DNA of 64,000 nt from Puccinia triticina (taxonomy: Eukaryota > Basidiomycota > Pucciniomycetes > Pucciniales > Pucciniaceae). This document shows, one piece after another, positions 12,101 through 24,570 of the stretch. The stretch is taken from NCBI RefSeq assembly GCF_026914185.1, contig NC_070568.1, forward strand, positions 3,492,001 through 3,556,000. The letters are read 5' to 3'. The notes beneath the pieces are model-generated. The model was not told the origin of the DNA. It saw only the letters and a program-made list of their open reading frames with translations, and did no database searches. How positions within the stretch are numbered: position 1 is the stretch's first letter; each line of letters begins with the position of its first letter. The translations under genes were made by a program, and so were the position numbers.

Positions 12101-13312
12101 GCACGGCTCGGACACCTGGGATATCAGAAGACACTAGACGAGCTACGTCTATACTTCTTCTGGCCCCGGATGCCCGCCGACGTGGCAGAATTCACCGCAT
12201 CCTGCTTGACCTGCCAGAAAACAAAGGCCCCAACCACCGCTCCAACTGGAAAGATGCTAACACCCCCTGTCCCCCGCGTTCCCCTCTCCAACATTGCCAT
12301 TGATTTCGCAGGCCAACTCAAACAATCCGGCCACTACGACATGATTCTGACGTGCACATGCAGGCTCTCCGGATTCACCCGCATCATTCCCGTCCTCCAA
12401 TCCGACTCCGCCGAAAAAACCACAACCCAGTTCTTCACTGGCTTGATCGCAACATTTGGCGCTCCCCAATCAATCCTCAGCGACTGGGACAAAACCTGGA
12501 CTTCAAAATTTTGGAAAACTCTCATGGAGAAACTTTGCATAAAGTTTCACATGACGTCAGCTTTCCACCCTCGAGCCGACGGCCGCAGCGAAAGAACCAA
12601 CAAGACGGTTGGCCAAATACTCCAGACTACAACCTCAAAACGCCAGGGTAAGTGGCTGGAAGCCATACCTGCGGTGGAATTTGCCATCAACTCGGCAGTC
12701 AACGTATCCACCGGGAAAAGTCCTTTTGAACTTGTGTTTGGTTGACCGGCTTGCCTGTTCCCCTCCCCTGACTCAACGCTGAGTTCACTGCCTTTGCTGA
12801 ACTTGTGGATCCGGTTGAGAGAAGGTAGTTGGGCGGACGCGCGGTACACCTTATGGGTAAGCCGCATTAAACAGCCTATTCATCACAACCAGAAACAAAA
12901 GCATTGCCCACCCATGACGCCAGGCACCATGGCACTTCTGGATTTGGCTGACTGGCGTGGCCGTCACCAAAATGGCGCTGACAGACTGAAGGAACAATAC
13001 GAGGGCCCGTACCAAATCATCAACATCTCCAACTACGGTCAGAACGTTGAACTTGAACTACCAACCAATGATAGGCGTCACCCGGTTTTTTACGTCTCAA
13101 AAGTCAAACCACTCATTCCGCCTCAACCTTCTTCCCCAGGCTCCACCTCAAGACCGCACAGCAATCCCATCCCCAATCCTCCATCTACTCTTGGCGATCC
13201 CCCTGAAGCCAGTTTTATAGAGGGGAAGAATGTGAGCCCGCCTCCCGCGAGCTCACAAGGACAATCACGGGAATGTCACAGACCCAGTTCCGGCAGGACT
13301 CTTAGACCTTGA
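12101..13312 (+). pseudogene. Ty3-type integrase, broken by one stop
   Basis: The zinc-binding region ends with GHLGYQKTLDEL and CLTCQKTK; the first His of the HHCC motif is lost at the insertion. The catalytic core has IAIDFAGQLKQSG (first Asp), ILSDWDKTWTSKFW (second Asp) and HPRADGRSERTNKTV (Glu in SER). A single in-frame TGA at 12743-12745 follows KSPFELVFG. The same frame then continues through QYEGPYQIINISNYG and HPVFYVSKVKPLIPPQ, typical of the integrase C-terminal domain. The reading frame runs into the right LTR at 13231. Integrase inserts the cDNA; this copy would be truncated unless the stop is read through. Confidence 0.85.
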
Positions 13313-13622
13313 CCGCCTGCACCCTCCTAGCTCAGCAGGGAAGGACTAACCACTTCCCCTGAGCTAGGTAAGCCTCAACCACTTCCTTTCATATCACCCT
13401 TGTTTCCTCATTTTCCTCTTCAGTTGTACACAGCAGGGAAGGACTAACCACTTCCCCTGAGCTAGCTCCCCTTTGCAAATTCAGAGATACAGTGATTTTA
13501 GAATCCCTCCAAGGCATAGCTGCCTTGCCCCTGCCCTGCTCCTGCCCAGCCCTGTGCCCCAGACCCAGAAAGATCAGCCCCCAGCCCCAGACCAGTGAAG
13601 AGGACCATTGTGGCCTCTTACA
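13231..13622 (+). repeat. Right LTR, 392 bp
   Basis: It aligns end to end with the left LTR with about 14 substitutions and no net length change. It is followed by the CTTGC duplication at 13623-13627. Confidence 0.95.
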
Positions 13623-13627
13623 CTTGC
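13623..13627. repeat. Target-site duplication, right copy (CTTGC)
   Basis: It matches 8603-8607 exactly. Removing one copy plus the element rejoins the LINE ORF2 frame as EFL-RNA. Confidence 0.95.
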
Positions 13628-16600
13628 GCAATGCTACTTCACGCTGGAACCGTAAAACAATTATTGGACACGGCTCAGAACTGGCACTCTCCCCCCATTG
13701 GGGTCTACTCAGTACTGATAACATTGCCACTGAGGAGCAGTTAAATGAATGTGCAGAAAAATGGGTAGAAATACTTGATAAAGTGGGTATCGAACTAAAA
13801 ATGCTAGAAGTTCCCAGAGAGAGAAATTCTCTTTGCTTTGATACCAAGACACGTCAATCCATCCGTCTTTCTCGAAAAGCTTGGCAAAAATGGCAAGCTG
13901 CTATTTTTAATAAGCTCCCCTTAAGGGTACAACAGAAATTAGAGCAACAGCTGCTCCTTGCCAGCTCTAAGGCCAAACTGGCCATTAAAAAATTTGCATT
14001 GAAACAAAAAGTGAATGCAAGTAAGAAAGTGAATAACTTCCTTCTGGATAATGAAGGTGAAGACTTTCACCAAGCGGTCCAGTCAGCCCAGGGTCGCTCA
14101 AAGACTTGTCAGGACAGCACTCCCTGTTTCAATAAACAGGGAGATCTTGTCACTAATCCCAAAGATATCCTTGAGGCTCACGCAGCATACTCAGAGGAAT
14201 TGGCTAGTGACCCTACCGGAATCTCTAAGGATGCTAACAAATGGACACATATCCAACCATCCATATATCCTTACCAACGGTTGTGCATCACCCGCACTTC
14301 AATAAAACATCTCTCTGAGGAAGATATCTCCTCCCCAGAACCAGAAGTAGAGGAAACACCTTTGGATGCCCCGGCCTTTATAAAAGCAATTTGTCAAATG
14401 CAACGATGTTCAGCAGCTGGTAAAAGCGGGGTGTTAGCTGTTCACCTCAAAAAATTCCTTGAGGTCGAATTTCAGCAACAAATTGCCAAAACATGGGCAA
14501 ACTGCCCCACGTTGACTTTTGGACCCCATCAATATCCTCAACCACTAGATTACTCTACTGTGGCTCTGGATAGATGGTCTCTACCCTCTGACCTTATCAC
14601 TCCCCCTCTCAAGCACTTTCTCAACATCATGCGTGCCTGTATCTGTCTAGAGACCCAGCCTTGCAACTGGCATGGAATGAAGAGGTTCTGATAACCCTTC
14701 CCAAACCAGGTCAGGATTCACGTCTCCTACAAAACATCTCTTGCACGGAGGGAAAACTCTTACTTACCATAGTGGCAACGCACATCTCCCAACTCCTAGA
14801 AGAGAAAGGTTTCTTTACAAAGGCTCAGGCTGGGTTTCGCCATGGCCAAGAAGCCATCTCCCATCCTTACTGAGATTATACGGCGTTGTAAGAGTGTCAA
14901 CCAGTCTACTTATGTTCTATATGTTGACTTCAAAAAGGCCTTTGACAGAGTACCGCATGAGGGCCTATGGGCCCGGTTGCTCCAAATTGGAATTCATCCC
15001 TCATTAGTTAACCTAGTGAAAAAAGGCTATGATAACTCCCGGATTCAATGTTGTATGGGAGATAACTTATCACGCCCTTTTACTTGACAAATTGGCACAC
15101 GTCAAGGCTGTCCTCTTTCTCCATTACTTTTTACAATCTTTGTGAATGAGATCCTGAACAAGACGTCACCGGGTGTCTCAGTCCCTGGACTCTCTGACCC
15201 AGTCCAAGGGCTCTTGTTTGCTGATGACACACTCATTTTTGCTGAATCCCCCGCCAACATCAAAGACATTCTTAACAGGTTGTCTATCTTCTGCGCCAAA
15301 TGGAATTTTGCATTGGTCACGCCAAGTGTGGGGTGGTTGAATATCACCCTGTGGGTGTTGCTGCCTCTAATCCTCCGTTAGAATACCCAATTGACGGGGG
15401 AATTATCCATACTATGGATACATATAAATATCTTGGCTGTCTTATACCAAATAAGACACTTAAGGGAGAATCATATCCTATTGAGTTGGAACATTCCAAA
15501 CTCTTGGCTACTAGGGCCACTAAGTCAAAATTCTCTTCCTTACCTTTCTTATATAATAAGAATATTCACCCACTATGTAAAGCTAGAGTTATACAATTGT
15601 ATATAATGGCTGCTGGTACCTATGGTGCCAAGTGGATTGGTATGGTTCAGAAACGTACACAAACCATTCAAAGGGTCATTGATCAATCTATGCGTATCTC
15701 CTTTGGGCATACTGAACATAACAAGACCCTTAATGGTCTATTATTGGGCCTAGAATTAGGAATCACTCCAGTCTCAATACACTGCACTAAGCAGCGTATT
15801 AGGTTGTGGGATAAAGGCCCCCACCTAAAAACTATCCTGCAAGACTTTATCAAGTATCCATTCCGTAACAGGACATGTAGCTCTTGGACGAGTAACACCC
15901 AGAGTGTTCTTACCCTTCTCCACAATCAGATTGATACAGCTGATTGCTTGGATACTGCCTCCATCCACTGCCGCTCATGGATTTGTTGTATGATGAGTCT
16001 CAAACACTTCCTCCATCCTGCCTCATTGAGTCCCATTGGGGACAATGATAGGGTGACTGAGCAACAAAGGGCACAAAAAGAGTGGTTGCAAGAAGTACAT
16101 GAACTCCTACTATTAAAGGAATTTGTTAGGGAGAATAAACGCTGTCAGGCAGTAGCTAGGTATGATAAGTTCAGCTTTGGCCGTACCTCAAATTTTACCC
16201 ACACATCTCTTAATGTTCAAACATTAACTAAGGGGGTGTGTTACTTGGACTTGCTGCAAATAGATGCGCTCCCTAAAGTAGGCCATTGCGTTCAAGGATG
16301 GGATGCCCAGCATATCCAACACCATTTACAGGCATCAACTTTTCCCTGCTGCTCCTCCCCTTTTGTGCAAGGCCAAGAGGAGTGGGAACATGTAATCCTA
16401 CACTGTTCTGCCTTTTCCAAATTACGACAATCCCTACTGCAACCTACAATTGACTTTCTCATGAAAGTCCTTGAGGTTACTTACCCTACCCACCATATAT
16501 ATATCTTGCTTCTTGGCGGTCTACTCCGAGAACTCTTCCCAGATAGTATTATTGGGGATAGGACTTCCCAGACATCATTCCAGAAACGGCCTATGGGTCC

Positions 16601-16933
16601 CTGGATCTCTGTAACTGGGTAAATGGATTTGGTCATATTCTGCATATGTACCCTGAATCCTTCCAAGCACATGGATACACTGTTATTGCTTCCTTCCTGC
16701 AAGCAGTGGTTCCTCAATTTGAGAAAATGCTCTATTCCACTGGAACTGACCATTCCTCTCAATCTTCTTCATCTAAGGATGTCAAAACACGGCAAGGAAT
16801 ACACCCCCTCAGCTGTGAGGTGCCTAGCACTTACATACCTGTACAGGGTAATACTAGGGCCAGGCCAAAAGGTATGCCAACACAACCCCAAATGAGTTCC
16901 AATGGGGACTCAGTCGCTAGGGTCAACGGGACC
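13628..16933 (+). pseudogene. LINE A1 ORF2, 3' part: linker, reverse transcriptase, CCHC finger
   Basis: The frame resumes as RNATSRWNRKTIIGHG and runs through AAGKSGVLAVHLKKFLE to LLNIMRACI. Frame changes follow near 14690 and 14880. The RT core reads LPKPGQDS, KAQAGFRHGQEA, YVLYVDFKKAFDRVPHEGL, GTRQGCPLSPLLF and the catalytic LLFADDTLIFAE. An in-frame TGA precedes QIGTRQG (15085-15087). The thumb and C-terminal region (15300-16622) includes YKYLGCLIPNKTLKG and a zinc finger of C-x-C/H-x-C type near CCSSPFVQGQEEWEHVILHC. The last frame (to 16933) begins WVNGFGHILHMYP, matched in A2. Several stops and shifts make it inactive. Confidence 0.85.
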
Positions 16934-17135
16934 TGAAGAGTTTTTGTTTTTACATGGTACAAATCCATGTGGTAGGGACCATCACTGCGCAATGAGTGAC
17001 GAAAGTGCAGACCTAATTCCATCTGCTCCCTATTTTTGGAAGGATCATTGTTCCCTATGATCCGGGCAAATTTTCAATTTTTCTCTATCAGGTTTTGAAC
17101 TTTTACTTGTTGACTAACATATAAAGTACCGGTTC

Positions 17136-17148
17136 AAAAAAAAAAAAA
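17136..17148 (+). other. Poly(A) tail of LINE A1
   Basis: Thirteen A residues follow AAGTACCGGTTC and mark the 3' end of the retrotransposed copy. Confidence 0.75.
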
Positions 17149-17159
17149 TACAAGAATTG

Positions 17160-17311
17160 AGTATCATTGCACATGAAATGGGCTGGAGAGACTGGGTACC
17201 CGCGGATATACCCTGTATCCGCCGGGAATATCCGCGGGTACCCTGGGGGTAAAATACCCGCGCATACCCCTGTACACAACCTGGTAACCGCGGGTATTTC
17301 CATGGGAGCAC
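17160..17311. mobile_element. Small GC-rich palindromic insertion with AATTG duplication
   Basis: The 152-bp segment lies between AATTG at 17155-17159 and AATTG at 17312-17316. It holds several copies of TACCCGCGG in both orientations (GGGTACCCGCGGATATACCC opposite GGGAATATCCGCGGGTACCC). The same junction in copy A2 (30105/30106) lacks it, since poly(A) directly meets GGCAGCAAATGTCA there. This comparison supports an insertion in A1's flank. No coding capacity is seen. Confidence 0.5.
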
Positions 17312-17315
17312 AATT

Positions 17316-20300
17316 GGCAGCAAATGTCACATCATGTAAGGGTAGATTAAGCGTCAAAACCTAGCTGATAAAATCAGTTGGAGCGTAGCAAAGCTATGAT
17401 GATCAGCAGTTGTAATCTGCTAGAGGTGTTAGACCCACAGGCCCCCATACCTGATGGCTCACACAAAGTCATAAAGGCATGGATTTCCTCAATTGGGCAA
17501 AACAAGGTATCATCCACATAAGTGGAATAATACCCTCTGTTCCCATGAAGAAAAGAACCACAATAATCAATGTTCAAAAATTGTTCTACCTCTCCGTGTT
17601 ATCCCTAGATAGTTTACTAACAAACCACTAGTAAATGAACTAAACAAACATGACAAAGAAATAACAGTGTTGGAAGTTCATGAACCTCCCCACAAGTGTG
17701 ACCTGTATATCTGCTACCCCAAGCAACAGCAAAGGCACACATTGTCTATAAACAGAAATATTTCTTTCTGCAAATCCTAACCACCCGCACTTACAACGGG
17801 GAAGGCTAGTTGATTAAATATTTCAACCAAGAGAAATAAAAAAGGACCCTGGATGAAAGTCACATAAGAAACAACAAACGTATCAAAGTCAGTGAACCTC
17901 ACTCCCTCATAATAATACACTTCTTAATTCTCTCACTCTCCATACTTACATGTATATATACTACATATCTCTCTCCTTTTTCTTTATTATGTTTTCTTTA
18001 CATTTCATTCTCTCTTTTTTACACTACACCTCCACAATAAATATCCACCCCATATGGATCTCTTGTCCATGTAGTCCTCCTATCATAACCCCCACTATAT
18101 AGAAGGAAAAATAAATTACATTTACAATCCTGTACACTCTCTACCTTGTTTTATACAACTACTCCTCACTGTAAATGTATTTTCTATCTCCCAAACCACT
18201 ACAACTGATCCATTAACGTAGTATAAGGATCCACAAAGTTGTACATATCTCCTTTATCTGAAATTGCAATGCAAAAAAAAAAAAGTAAAACATTCTCTTA
18301 CGCAACATATCAGGATAAACCGGGCAATTGAGCAACTCCCCCAAATTGGAAGCAGATAAATCCTCAACTCTCCTACCAATGGGAGGATATCATAAGTACC
18401 GGACGCTGGGCCCCCATACCCCAACTTCCAATATGACAATAAGTATTTTCATGATACAGGCATAAAAATCCCTTTTTCCTATCATCTACACCCAGAGTAT
18501 ACTCTCCACTACAATAATGTATGTAAGCAGAAACATACACAGTGTTAATAGAGCTTGTACACCCTTTTTACGGTCTACAAACCTAGAATATACTCTCTCA
18601 TGCTACTCACATCCTATCCAGACTGTATACCAAGTATGAGGTATCTGGTTTAGCCTGGTAGCTTAGGAATGGAGTGAACATAGGTTAAAAACACCAATTT
18701 TCCCAATGAGACTGCCTCACCATCACTTGAGATTGTAACAAAACCCCCATCTAACATAGATATGCTACATGTGTACGTACAATCCCAAAACAAAACCTGA
18801 TAGTAGAACAACATAAGACAAGTCCTGCTACCTGAATGCCATCCCGCAGTTAATCTCACAGACTCTGTAACACCCACAACTGCACAAATATGTGGGATAC
18901 TCACATGCCAAATTGTTGTAAACATCTGACCATATAAAACTGGCAGACTCACACATCACCAGGACTCACCCAGATACTGAAAACTACTGACCCTGAGGAG
19001 CAGTAAGCCACTGGTGAATGAGAAAAGCTCAAAAACCTTTCTCACCAAAAAAGAAATTTTCTTTTTTCAATATAACCAAAAATCTATTTACTAGAATCAA
19101 GGACCTAAGGACCCCTATGTACATCCCCATGCACATCTTCAACTTCTCCTCACAAACTTGTCCATAAAACAGCATTGCTGTTTGTGCAGAAACACAACTC
19201 TGAGTAATGATGACAAGAAAAAGGACTGGGTAACATCTCTTGATGACCCAAACGGCCAAAAAGTTTGGTATAACCAATAATCTGAATATGTACTACTTAT
19301 GATACATTCAATATTTGGCCTAATAAACAATGGTGGTACACAAAACAACAAGTCCACACACCGGTAGTAATAAAATGTCAAAAATGATAACAATAGATGT
19401 TATTAACCTGACCACTCTGAGACACTGGAGAGAGGAAATCCTGATAATCTGTCCAACATACACGTCATCGGAAACCAGGCTCACGCGCCCTACCTAAACC
19501 TCTCAAGCGTAGCTGCAAAAGCCTAAAAACAACAAAGAGAATACATCGGTCAACTCTCCATTGTTAGCGGCAGCTGTATCAGCCACAGGGTATCTACTAA
19601 CCCAAACGCTGAAGCCACTAAGCTAAGAGCAAGACCCGCTTGATCAACCAATCAAACGTTCCAAAAATAGACGCTCCATGCGCTTACCACTCCCTGTCAC
19701 GCAAAGGAAAAGGAGACCAGGTCATATATATCAGCCAGATATTGCAAAAACAATACCTCTGACAAAATTCCCCCAAACCCCCATGAGGGGTGGGGAACCT
19801 TTTGGATGGTCCTGAAAACACCAACCAAACAAACAATCAAGGAGATCGTTCTAATCACACCCGCAAACCACAAGGATAGCGTCCTCGTACATACGATCAA
19901 CTGGGCTAAGAGGAAAGCCCCCTTAGTAAACAAAGGGAAAGTGAAAACCTCAATATCTAACACATCAATCAACTGTTGATAGATGACATAACAATTGGTA
20001 GTAGAACTACCAATTGAGGGAACAAATAACAAACACCAAACTCACGCATATGACCTGCAAGAGATTCTTTGCTTGTTCCTATGCTTGACAGAGCCTCCAC
20101 GCACATCCTGCCTGAAAGGGTAAATAGCGGCAGGACACGCAACAGCAAGATCAGTACAAGTTAGCTAAACGGCAACTTAAATGTACAACAGTAGATATTA
20201 ACTAACAACTCTTTAGTGCAGCCCTTTGAGGGACCATAGAGACCAATCCCAATCAAACCTGAGAGATCATGTACAGTTATCCCCTACAATGAAAGTCCAT

Positions 20301-20690
20301 ACAACTGGATCAGTCATTTGTACTACACCTTCAATAATGTGCAATGGACAAATTCAAATGCAAACTCACACAAGGACCGTGCCATGGCTTGTCCTGAGAA
20401 AGCCACAGAGCCAGTTATAAAGGGAACCAATTGATCTGACCTGAAAACCTCAGACATCCCAGATTGCTACCACATCCGCTACCTGAAATTCTACAAAATC
20501 AACCTACCTTGAGCTACATCAAGACCAGAACAATTGACTATCTAACCTGCGCACCGGTAACGTTATAAAAGCCAAAGCACCACCAAAACCCCGCGACAAT
20601 GCCCTGTTTGTCACATCCCCGTTGACTAACAACAACCAAAGGAAAACATATCAGTAAGCCAATCTATAAAGAGACTAAGCTGATCAACTT
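17316..20690. other. G-poor leader-like DNA before LINE A2 ORF1
   Basis: It starts GGCAGCAAATGTCACATC, which recurs right after the poly(A) of A2 at 30106. A second matched block (CTACCTCTCCG, TATCCCTAGATA, GAACTAAA) occurs at about 17585 and 30488. The plus strand is strikingly poor in G and rich in A and C. Reading frames on the minus strand have low complexity and no known motif. It may be the 5' leader of LINE A2 or a repeat in which LINEs inserted. Confidence 0.4.
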
Positions 20691-21998
20691 TTGAGCTTAC
20701 CAAATTATCACCCTTGTACACTACAGAATGGCCCCCTCACCCCTGTCAGTACCAAGACCACCTCTTCAAAGAGAAAGGTGGCCGAAATCAAAAGCGCCGC
20801 TGGAGCCCCATCCCCCACAGCAACCCATGTGGCGGAAAATTTGGGAGCGGAAGAAAATGCTGGAGATACCGCGGCGGAGTCGACTGGCGAGGAAGACAAT
20901 GACGATGCGGACACCGTCACTGCCTGTCCTGCCAAAAGGGTAATTTCCCGCATTATCCGGGACAAAGACTCCAACATGAGGGAGAGTTCTCCGCCCCAAC
21001 AGGAGACAGAAGACGTCAAGCCCGACATCACTCACCTCCAGGAGCCAACCAACTTGTGGTCAAAAGCTAGAGCAGCGCTCTGGCAAAAGACCCCGCTCCA
21101 AATTTGATTCCAGTTGTTTTGGGACGGTTTTGGTAACGATCCCCGAGACGAGGTTGAGTCGCAAAAAGAACAGAACATCTTCATCTTCTGTGTCAAAGCA
21201 CTCGCCAAAGGTTGCACCATCATAGCCAAGCCGGATACTTCTCTCCACTTGGCCCTAGCCTCCCTGGCACTCAAACCGCTGGCATTTAACCACCAAAAGA
21301 ACCACGTTGATTGGCCAAACAAGTACCTTATCCATCTGACCCCTGGAGACGCGAAAAATTTACCAGGAAGAAACAGTCAGACAAAGGGAGTCTTCTACGG
21401 TACTAAGGAGCCACACTGTGCTTACCTGTGGAACCTGATGCCAATTGATGACACTGGGAGAAAGATGTATTGTGGCTGGCACCTCAAGCTACAAGTGCAC
21501 CTGCCAGCCTGCGGGCCGATCAACCTCAACAACTCCCCCGAAATCATGGCGCAGAAGTACCCGCTCCGTATTGATTGAGGGGTCTCGGCCAAACCAATAT
21601 GGGTTGACCTAGCCTGCTCGTCTGTCAAACACATAGGAAAGAGAATTAACGGTAACCTCACCTTCAATGGTGAGCTCTCTTACCTTGCCACCAAACTTCC
21701 CTCAGGAGAGCCAGCCAAGCTCTTCTGGACGGATCGAGCCAATACGCTATTTGGTGCCGTGTGCAGTAAACCGGTTGAGATCAAAGTTCTCCCAGCTTGT
21801 TCAATCTGCGGTGATGAGGAGCATGGGGACGAGGAGTGCCTCTACCTGCCCCTCCTCAATGGTTGTCCCATCCATACTGAAACTCCTGAAAACAATATCA
21901 TGGAGGTCAGTCCGCCTCGACCGGAACGCAAACCAAAACCACAAAAGAAGACTGTCAGTTTTCAAACTCACACAAATACTGGGTCCAGTTGTGGCTGA
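20691..21998 (+). pseudogene. LINE A2 ORF1 (gag-like), interrupted by two stops
   Basis: One frame runs from 20691 to the TGA at 21996-21998, with in-frame TGA codons at 21105-21107 and 21576-21578. The N-terminal third is rich in Ser, Lys and acidic residues. The middle contains NHVDWPNKYLIHLTPGD, aligning with HTEWPNKWITHVT of A1. The C-terminal part has the zinc knuckle CSICGDEEHGDEEC followed by a basic tail (RPERKPKPQKK). The open frame starts at TTG without an ATG, and a 3' splice-like CTACAG at 20720-20725 suggests an upstream exon. The role as RNA-binding ORF1 is inferred from position and the knuckle. Confidence 0.6.
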
Positions 21999-23742
21999 GG
22001 CACGAGCCATCCCGGTGGATCCAACCGTGGCAGAGGATTGCATCAAGTGACTGCAACCCGTAAGGTACCCTCCACAACCTACAAGGCATTAATCAGTACA
22101 TTGTTTACTAACCTTGTCCTTACCCTCTGTCGCCACAGTAGGAAAACCCGCCCCGTCCGGCGGTAAGAAAGCGTCGGGCGTCCAAAACGGACATTAAAAC
22201 CCGGTTTGCAAGTATCTACGTTCACTCACCGCCATCACTGCAAACTGAGTCCTCCCCCATCGACTGAATCGTTGTCCCCCTCCACAGGGCATTGGCGGGC
22301 CTAGTGAAACAACCAAGAGTTTAACATCAATCATGTCCTCTCTCTCTTTTTTCATCCTACTCACTGTTTGGTGGATTGTGGAATACCACCCACCTTACAA
22401 ATGTCACTCATTTTTGCAATCCATTTGTTTGAGAGTGTCTAAATGCCCCGTGAGTTGAGATTGAGCCCATAGCGCCTACATAGCCTAGTCCCAAGCGACC
22501 GTTTTGATCATGACTAAGGTATTGAGAGGTTGAAACGCTTAAAATACAAATGAACACCGTGTTGATAAAGAATCATCCACTAAGAATCAGAAGAAAAACA
22601 ATAACAAGCAAAGACAAGTACTGTATTACCTGTCATTCTTATTGCTTCAAGCCAATTTGGCGTACCGGAGTTGGGGTCATTCGGCCAATTGAATAGTGAG
22701 GTGTTGTTATCGGATGGGAAATTACGGGTTAAACCGTACCCCATACCACACCAACGGATATAAATTATCCAGCGGCTGTTAACCGTGCTGAATCCGCGCG
22801 GGCTGCGCACGCGGCCTCTGACAGGTATGTGTCAGCACACGCCAGACATGTCATATGTGAAATGTTGATTGCGCCTCAGCTAACGGATCTGAGGAGAAAA
22901 TTCTACCTCCTTTGTCCGCAGCCGTAGTCGTGATGACAGTCACACTGCGCAACCTAGGTTAGGGTTACCCAACCCTAACCTTGCACATGTTTTTGTGCCT
23001 GAGTGGAGACCACTGCAGCCCACTGCACTCCACCCAACCCAACCACATCCTTTCTGCACAACCACCACCACCGGCAAAGAGCACCTCCCCACGAACGAGG
23101 AAGCTCAGGGATGTACCGGGTAAGTCATCTCCAATGACTAACATCTGTGGTTGTACTAACTTGGATCAACACCAGTTCTATATAGAAGCCAATCCTAGTT
23201 GCTTATCCACTGCCAATACCCCGCCGTTCCCAAACGGGAATCCAATACTGACCTATCAGGCACAGCAACGGTAAGCAGGTCTGCGCATACCACCGTTAAT
23301 ACGTGACCACACAATGCACTAACGTCAACCGTTACGCTGTCTGACACTACCAAAGTGCCCATAGATCCAATATCCCTCACCCAACCAACTTGGGAGCCGC
23401 ACATTCACTCATATCGTCTACCCAGTAAGTTGACCGGGTCTGAGAACAATACAACCTAGCCCTAACCAACTAAGTGTTGACCCATTGGATCGTCTCTATA
23501 TGTCACTTTAGATTGACTCACAAAAGTCGTTGACATCAGCGTTGTGGTGCTCCATTGGCGTGACAATGCCAAAAGCACATTGTAGAGGTATTGGGACAGC
23601 ATAGATACAGCTACCATTCATTATAAGATGAGGAAGTTATATATAATACAAGCAGTGTATGTGTTGATGGGAGGAATGGATTCATTACAGACGGATGGAT
23701 GAGGGATAGTGTTAGCACGGACTGAACGGCAGACTAGGATCA
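21999..23742. other. No recognisable gene; short inverted TTAGGG-like hairpin
   Basis: This lies between A2 ORF1 and a probable solo LTR. A 10-bp perfect hairpin stem, GGTTAGGGTT/AACCCTAACC with a 4-base loop, sits at 22957-22980. Small minus-strand frames (22580-22810) show no known motif. The region is longer than the corresponding spacer in A1, so it probably contains at least one more unrecognised insertion. Confidence 0.35.
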
Positions 23743-24209
23743 TGTAGGATGGACGGCGTGATCAGGGATGGAATGGAGGACCATGACTAGGTAGGATAGC
23801 AGGGAGGTGGAAGGGTGTTATCAATAGAAGAGGTGGAAGGTATTGGGAGCACATGTCTCAACCAGGAATGGAAGGGAGGATGGTGTGGTGTATCAAGTAA
23901 GGCAGTGTTATAATGGTATATTACTTGTATAAGGGTATATTATCTTTATAAGGGTGGTATATTACTTTATAAGGGTCTAGGATTCAGTATGATGGGATAT
24001 GGATGCAAGTATTAATTAGGGAGGAGGAAGAAGGAAGGATGGGGCAAGGTGGGAGGAGAGGCTTTGACCCCCAATATTCTGGATGGAAGAAGGCAACAGC
24101 TGGACATGCAGGCATATGGTAGGTTACAGAAGGTTGTTTGGGTCACCTAGCAACACATGATATCATGCAGTGCAGCATATGCAGGCAGATAAGGTGTTCA
24201 AGGAGCCTG

Positions 24210-24361
24210 CCTGCAGAATCAATTACATCATTGTTTGGCAGGCAGTGCAACACATGCATATATTGGTGTGCAACTGATATCCCCTCCTGCAGAATCCATT
24301 ACCTCATTGTTTGGCAGGCAGTGCAACACATGCATATCTTGCTGTGCAACTGATATCCCCT
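24210..24361. repeat. Tandem duplication, 76-bp unit
   Basis: Copies at 24210-24285 and 24286-24361 start CCTGCAGAATC and end CAACTGATATCCCC, with a handful of differences. They lie inside the probable solo LTR, upstream of its TATA-like box. Confidence 0.85.
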
Positions 24362-24570
24362 TTAGAAAATAGCCCTCACAAGGAGTTCCCCTGGAGATAA
24401 ATTCCCTCACCCTTCAATATATAAGGAGGCCTCTTTCCCCCCCTCATCAGATCTTTTCCCCCATCAGCCTACAGAGTTTTGGTCACAGTGGTTAGTTTAG
24501 TTACAGTGGTAGTTTAGTGGTAGTGGTAGTAGTAGTGGTAGTGTTGAGTTTGAGTCAGCAGTAGTAGTAG

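Larger units (their letters stand above)
8608..13622 (+). mobile_element. Ty3-type LTR retrotransposon inserted in LINE ORF2
   Basis: The element is 5,015 bp long with two 392-bp LTRs (TGTGAGCCCG...CTCTTACA) and CTTGC target duplications. The internal order is protease, RT, RNase H, integrase, which defines the Ty3/mdg4-type (Metaviridae) order. A purine-rich stretch (AGAGGGGAAGAA) precedes the right LTR and fits a polypurine tract. No gag frame is seen, and no clear primer-binding site follows the left LTR, where a T-rich run occurs instead. By eye the two LTRs differ at about 14 of 392 sites, so insertion is not very recent. Frameshifts, one stop and an internal insertion make it defective. 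Confidence 0.95.
4964..17148 (+). mobile_element. LINE-type retrotransposon copy A1 (5' limit uncertain), interrupted
   Basis: The order is ORF1 with a zinc knuckle, ORF2 with an AP-type endonuclease, RT with FADD, a C-terminal CCHC finger, a short 3' region and a 13-A tail at 17136-17148. This order and the paralogous copy at 20.7-30.1 kb define a two-ORF non-LTR element, most like the Tad1/L1-related fungal LINEs by domain order. ORF2 is split at 8607/13623 by a complete LTR retrotransposon. Stops and frameshifts make the copy inactive. The 5' boundary is not seen; I start it at the ORF1 ATG. Confidence 0.75.

Noticed and set aside
23587..24480. Purine-rich GGATGG repeats as a telomere or G-quadruplex locus
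   Set aside because: The motif is irregular and lies in the U3-like part of the probable solo LTR. No regular G-run spacing is present.
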